NCBI RefSeq assembly: GCF_000381025.1
Contig: NZ_KB905819.1
Location: 310,001 to 374,000 of the forward strand
Reading direction: 5' to 3'
From: Streptomyces sulphureus DSM 40104
GTDB lineage: Bacteria > Actinomycetota > Actinomycetes > Streptomycetales > Streptomycetaceae
DNA length: 64,000 nt
Part shown: positions 61,293-64,000 of the stretch, in pieces
Position numbering within the stretch: the first letter of the stretch is position 1
How the letters are laid out: each line of letters opens with the position of its first letter
The notes under the pieces: generated by a model
Told to the model about the DNA's origin: nothing
Databases searched by the model: none
Seen by the model: only the letters and a program-made list of their open reading frames with translations
Position numbers and translations under genes: made by a program

Positions 61293-62594
61293 GTGTCAGC
61301 ATCGACGAACGCGGTAAGTGCGCCGCCCACCGCCCTGCGTCAACATCGGCGCGCGCTCGCCGCGAGCAGCGTCGGCAATCTCATGGAGCAGTACGACAAC
61401 CTCATCTACGCGTATTCCGCGACCGTTCTCGGTGCGCTGTTCTTCCCCAGCGAGAGCGACGCCGTGGGAGTGCTGTCCACCTTCGCGGTCTTCGCCGTCG
61501 GCTTCTTCGCCCGGCCGCTGGGCACCATCGTCTTCGGGCACATCGGAGACCGCCTTGGCCGCCGTCCCGCCCTGGTCCTGAGCGTCGTGGTGATGGGGTT
61601 GGCCACCGCGTTGATCGGCTGCCTGCCCACCTACGACTCGATCGGTGCCCTCGCCCCCGTCCTGCTGGTCGCCCTGCGCCTGTTCCAGGGCTTCGCGGTA
61701 GCGGGTGAATGGGCCGGCTCGGCCGCCATGCTCGTCGAGTTCGCTCCGCCCGGACGGCGCGGCGTCTTCGGCAGCTTCAACCAGGTGAGCACCGCGGCGG
61801 GCTTCCTCGTCGCAGCGGCCGTCGTCGCCGTCAACTCGGCCGTCTTCAGCGACGAAGCCATGCTCGCCTACGGCTGGCGCGTACCGTTCCTGCTGGGCGG
61901 GGTCACCGCCGCCGTCGCTGTGCTGCTGCGCATGGGCCTCGAGGAGACGCCGGCCTTTGTGCACGACGAGGAGGCCGGTGCCCGCCGCAGCCCGCTGCGG
62001 ACCGCTTTCGCGCAGCAGAAGGCCGCCATGTTCCAGGGCTTCTGCTTCACCGTCGGCTGGACCGTCGCCTACTTCTTCTTCCTCACCTACCTGCCCACCT
62101 ACCTGCGCACCGAGGCCGGTATCGACCCCGGGGTCGTGAACGTCTCCAACCTGGTCGGCACGGGAGTGCTCACCGTCTCCATCGCACTGTTCGGTCTGTG
62201 GTCCGACCGGATCGGCCGCAAGAGGCTCCTACTGGTCGGCTCAGGGGGTTTCGTCGTCCTGTCGTTCCCCGTCATGATGCTGTTCGAGACCGGCCATACC
62301 GCCGCCGTCTACCTCGGGCAGATACTCATCGCGCTGACACTGGCCTGTTTCTCCGGCCCCGGCCCGGCCGCACTGGCCGAGCTCTTTCCCACCTCCGTGC
62401 GGTACTCGGCGCTGGGCATCGGCTACAACTTCTCCGTCATGGCGTTCGGCGGCACCGCCGCCTTCATCGCCTCCGGCATCGTCGCCGCCACCGGCGTCCC
62501 GCTCGCGGTCGCAGCACTGCCCGCCGTGGCCGCCCTCGTCACCTTCCTCACCGTGTGCACCATGCCCGAGTCCTCTCGCTCCCCGCTGCGTTGA
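61293..62594 (+). CDS. MHS-family MFS transporter (second)
   Basis: A 433-residue transporter with 12 helices. Helix 1 reads SSVGNLMEQYDNLIYAYSAT, a variant of the MHS 'GNFxEWYD' signature with Gln for Trp. GHIGDRLGRRPALV, RLFQGFAVAGEWAGSA, GLEETPAF and SDRIGRKRLLLV complete the family pattern. The GTG at 61293 follows CCAGGAGG. Organic-acid or zwitterion import is expected. It precedes a C45 hydrolase and a deacetylase-like gene, which suggests uptake of an amide. Confidence 0.88.
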   Translation: MSASTNAVSAPPTALRQHRRALAASSVGNLMEQYDNLIYAYSATVLGALFFPSESDAVGVLSTFAVFAVGFFARPLGTIVFGHIGDRLGRRPALVLSVVVMGLATALIGCLPTYDSIGALAPVLLVALRLFQGFAVAGEWAGSAAMLVEFAPPGRRGVFGSFNQVSTAAGFLVAAAVVAVNSAVFSDEAMLAYGWRVPFLLGGVTAAVAVLLRMGLEETPAFVHDEEAGARRSPLRTAFAQQKAAMFQGFCFTVGWTVAYFFFLTYLPTYLRTEAGIDPGVVNVSNLVGTGVLTVSIALFGLWSDRIGRKRLLLVGSGGFVVLSFPVMMLFETGHTAAVYLGQILIALTLACFSGPGPAALAELFPTSVRYSALGIGYNFSVMAFGGTAAFIASGIVAATGVPLAVAALPAVAALVTFLTVCTMPESSRSPLR

Positions 62595-62608
62595 AAGGAA
62601 CCCGCGCC

Positions 62609-63751
62609 ATGACCACCCGCCCCGCCCTGATCGCCGTCCAAGGCGACCACCACGACATGGGCGAGCAGCTCGGCTCGCGCACCGCTGACATGATCGCCCG
62701 CAACCTGGACGCCTACCGCGCACGCTTCCGCGGCCAGGCCGGTCTCGACGACGCGGACGTCGACCGCTGGGGACGCCGCTACTACGAGGTGGCCCGCGCC
62801 TACGACCCGGACATCGCGGCCATGCTAGAGGGCATGGCCGTCGGCTCCGGACAGAGCGTCCACCGGCTCGCCGCGCTCAACGCACGCACCGAACTCCTCT
62901 ACGGCACCGGCTACCGCGACGAAGGCTGCACCTCGCTCTCCGTGCTGCCGACCCAGACGGCCGACGGCCACACTCTGCTCGCCCAGAACTGGGACTGGCA
63001 TCCCGAACAGGCCGACGTGACCTTCCTGCTCGCCACCCGTGACACCACCGGGTTCACCGTGCTGTCGCTGACCGAGGCGGGCATGCTCGCCAAGAGCGGC
63101 CTGAACTCCGCCGGACTCGGCATCTGCGCCAACCTACTCGTCTCCGACCGCGACACCGGCGGCGACGGAGTTCCCTACCACTTCCTGCTGCGCGGCGCGT
63201 TGAACGCGCCGACCATGTCCAAGGCGCACCGCAAACTGCTGCCGGTGAAGCGCATCTCCTCGGGCAACATCATGCTCGCCGACGCCGCGGGCGAAGCCGT
63301 CGACTTCGAACTCGCACCCGACGTCTTCGCGACCCTGCTGCCCGAGGACGGCCTGCTGACCCACGCCAACCACTTCCTGGCCGACCTGCCGCTGACCGAC
63401 CTGAAGGGCGCCACCAGCGCGCTCACCCAGCTCCGTCCCAGCCGCGCCCGGCACTTGCTCGCCCCCGCGGCGGCCGCCGGCACCGTGCGTCCCGCCGACG
63501 TCGTCGCGGTCCTTCGGGACGACTGGTCCCACCCGGACGGCATCTGCCGCTACCCCGATGCCGACGTACCCCTCGCCGACCAGGTCAGCACCGTCTACTC
63601 CGTGGTCATGGACCTCAACGCGCGGACCCTCTGGATCGCGCCCGGCCCGCCCCGCGAACACGCCTACATCCGGTGGGACCTGGACACCCTCTTCGACCAC
63701 GGCGCCGAACCCGCCGTCGACTTCCGCCCGGAGGCGCCCGCCGATGCCTGA
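62609..63751 (+). CDS. C45-family autoproteolytic acyltransferase/amide hydrolase
   Basis: A 380-residue N-terminal-nucleophile hydrolase of the isopenicillin-N acyltransferase/carcinine hydrolase family. The self-cleavage site is in RDEGCTSLSVLPT (Cys107 becomes the nucleophile), followed by LLAQNWDWHPEQ, a family hallmark, and LTEAGMLAKSGLNSAGLGIC. The small N-terminal chain (~106 residues) and large chain form the active enzyme. It hydrolyses or transfers an acyl group on an amide nitrogen. ATG 62609 has AAAGGAA upstream. It overlaps the next gene by eight bases, so the two are coupled. Confidence 0.9.
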   Translation: MTTRPALIAVQGDHHDMGEQLGSRTADMIARNLDAYRARFRGQAGLDDADVDRWGRRYYEVARAYDPDIAAMLEGMAVGSGQSVHRLAALNARTELLYGTGYRDEGCTSLSVLPTQTADGHTLLAQNWDWHPEQADVTFLLATRDTTGFTVLSLTEAGMLAKSGLNSAGLGICANLLVSDRDTGGDGVPYHFLLRGALNAPTMSKAHRKLLPVKRISSGNIMLADAAGEAVDFELAPDVFATLLPEDGLLTHANHFLADLPLTDLKGATSALTQLRPSRARHLLAPAAAAGTVRPADVVAVLRDDWSHPDGICRYPDADVPLADQVSTVYSVVMDLNARTLWIAPGPPREHAYIRWDLDTLFDHGAEPAVDFRPEAPADA

Positions 63752-64000
63752 ACGAGGAACCGTCTGCCTCACCTTCGACTTCGACGCCGTATCGCTGTGG
63801 GCCGCCCGCGCGATGACGACTCCCGGGCCCGTCTCCCGCGGCGAGTTCGGCGCGTACGCCGTACCCCGCATCCTGCGCCTGCTGGACACCTACGGCATCA
63901 CCTCCACGTTCTTCGTGCCGGGGCACACCATCGAGACCTACCCTCAGCAGTGCCGCGCCGTCCACGCCGCGGGCCACGAGATCGGCCTCCACGGCTATCT
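63744..64000 (+). CDS. Polysaccharide-deacetylase-family protein, 3' truncated by the window
   Basis: The first 85 residues of a NodB-type protein: VCLTFDFDAVSLWAA holds the first metal Asp pair, STFFVPGHTIETYPQQCRAV and AGHEIGLHGY the second motif, which would continue with His. In this family 'TFDFDA' and 'FVPGH..E..P' without a signal peptide are common in cytoplasmic PuuE-like amidohydrolases such as uric-acid-pathway or imidase-type enzymes rather than cell-wall deacetylases. ATG 63744 overlaps the C45 stop. Confidence 0.8.
   Translation, partial: MPERGTVCLTFDFDAVSLWAARAMTTPGPVSRGEFGAYAVPRILRLLDTYGITSTFFVPGHTIETYPQQCRAVHAAGHEIGLHGY

Overview
The window is high-GC actinobacterial DNA. 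Strong G/C third-position bias, AGGAGG-type ribosome sites, GTG starts and many ATGA/GTGA gene overlaps, plus families such as DUF3631, Tat lipoprotein sugar-binding proteins, GH92 and LuxR fusions, all point to Streptomyces or a close relative. No rRNA and no intact tRNA is present.

Positions 1-21.8 kb read as an integrated genomic island. At the left edge is the 3' end of a nuclease-type polymorphic toxin with a candidate immunity gene. At 2.8-9.6 kb lies a compact integrative mobilizable element: tyrosine integrase, XRE regulator, small excisionase-like protein, DUF3631 ATPase, MobC and relaxase, with no FtsK-like translocase. From 9.8 to 15.3 kb there is an unusual accessory cluster: methyltransferase, MoaA-like radical SAM enzyme, CYTH triphosphate-tunnel protein, an unlisted 58-aa membrane protein, a hypothetical protein, an HTH/TPR regulator and a HAD hydrolase. 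A lower-GC type III restriction-modification pair (15.5-19.5 kb) and a coiled-coil protein follow. The island ends at 21756-21798 in a tRNA-Thr(CGU) 3' fragment followed by a perfect terminator, which is what an attR site looks like.

Positions 21.8-28.4 kb hold an RHS-repeat protein whose C-terminal tip and two following small membrane proteins fall in base composition, as in an exchangeable toxin/immunity tip. Gene-poor decayed DNA lies on both sides.

Positions 28.4-45.3 kb are a mannoside-utilisation locus: ABC importer (binding protein and two permeases, no ATPase), GH38 and secreted GH92 alpha-mannosidases, a mannose-6-phosphate-isomerase-like protein, a ROK kinase, a sugar-porter MFS protein and a LacI repressor. 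Five copies of one near-palindrome (TGnTAnCGnTAnCA, central CG) sit in front of the four divergent or tandem promoters and the GH92 gene. Three overlap recognisable -35/-10 elements. I read this as a self-contained LacI regulon.

Positions 45.3-64 kb hold three catabolic transcription units. A minus-strand seven-gene operon encodes an MHS-type transporter, 5-oxoprolinase PxpA/B/C, an SDR, an aminotransferase and a TetR regulator. Divergent from it are an RraA-like protein, a D-2-hydroxyacid dehydrogenase, gluconate-5-dehydrogenase-like and idonate-dehydrogenase-like enzymes and 6-phosphogluconate dehydrogenase. Further right, a LuxR regulator fused to a periplasmic-binding-protein-like sensor is divergent from an SDR, a second MHS transporter, a C45 self-processing amide hydrolase and the start of a polysaccharide-deacetylase-family protein. 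The combination suggests uptake and breakdown of an amide- or lactam-containing sugar acid or similar compound; the substrate is unknown.
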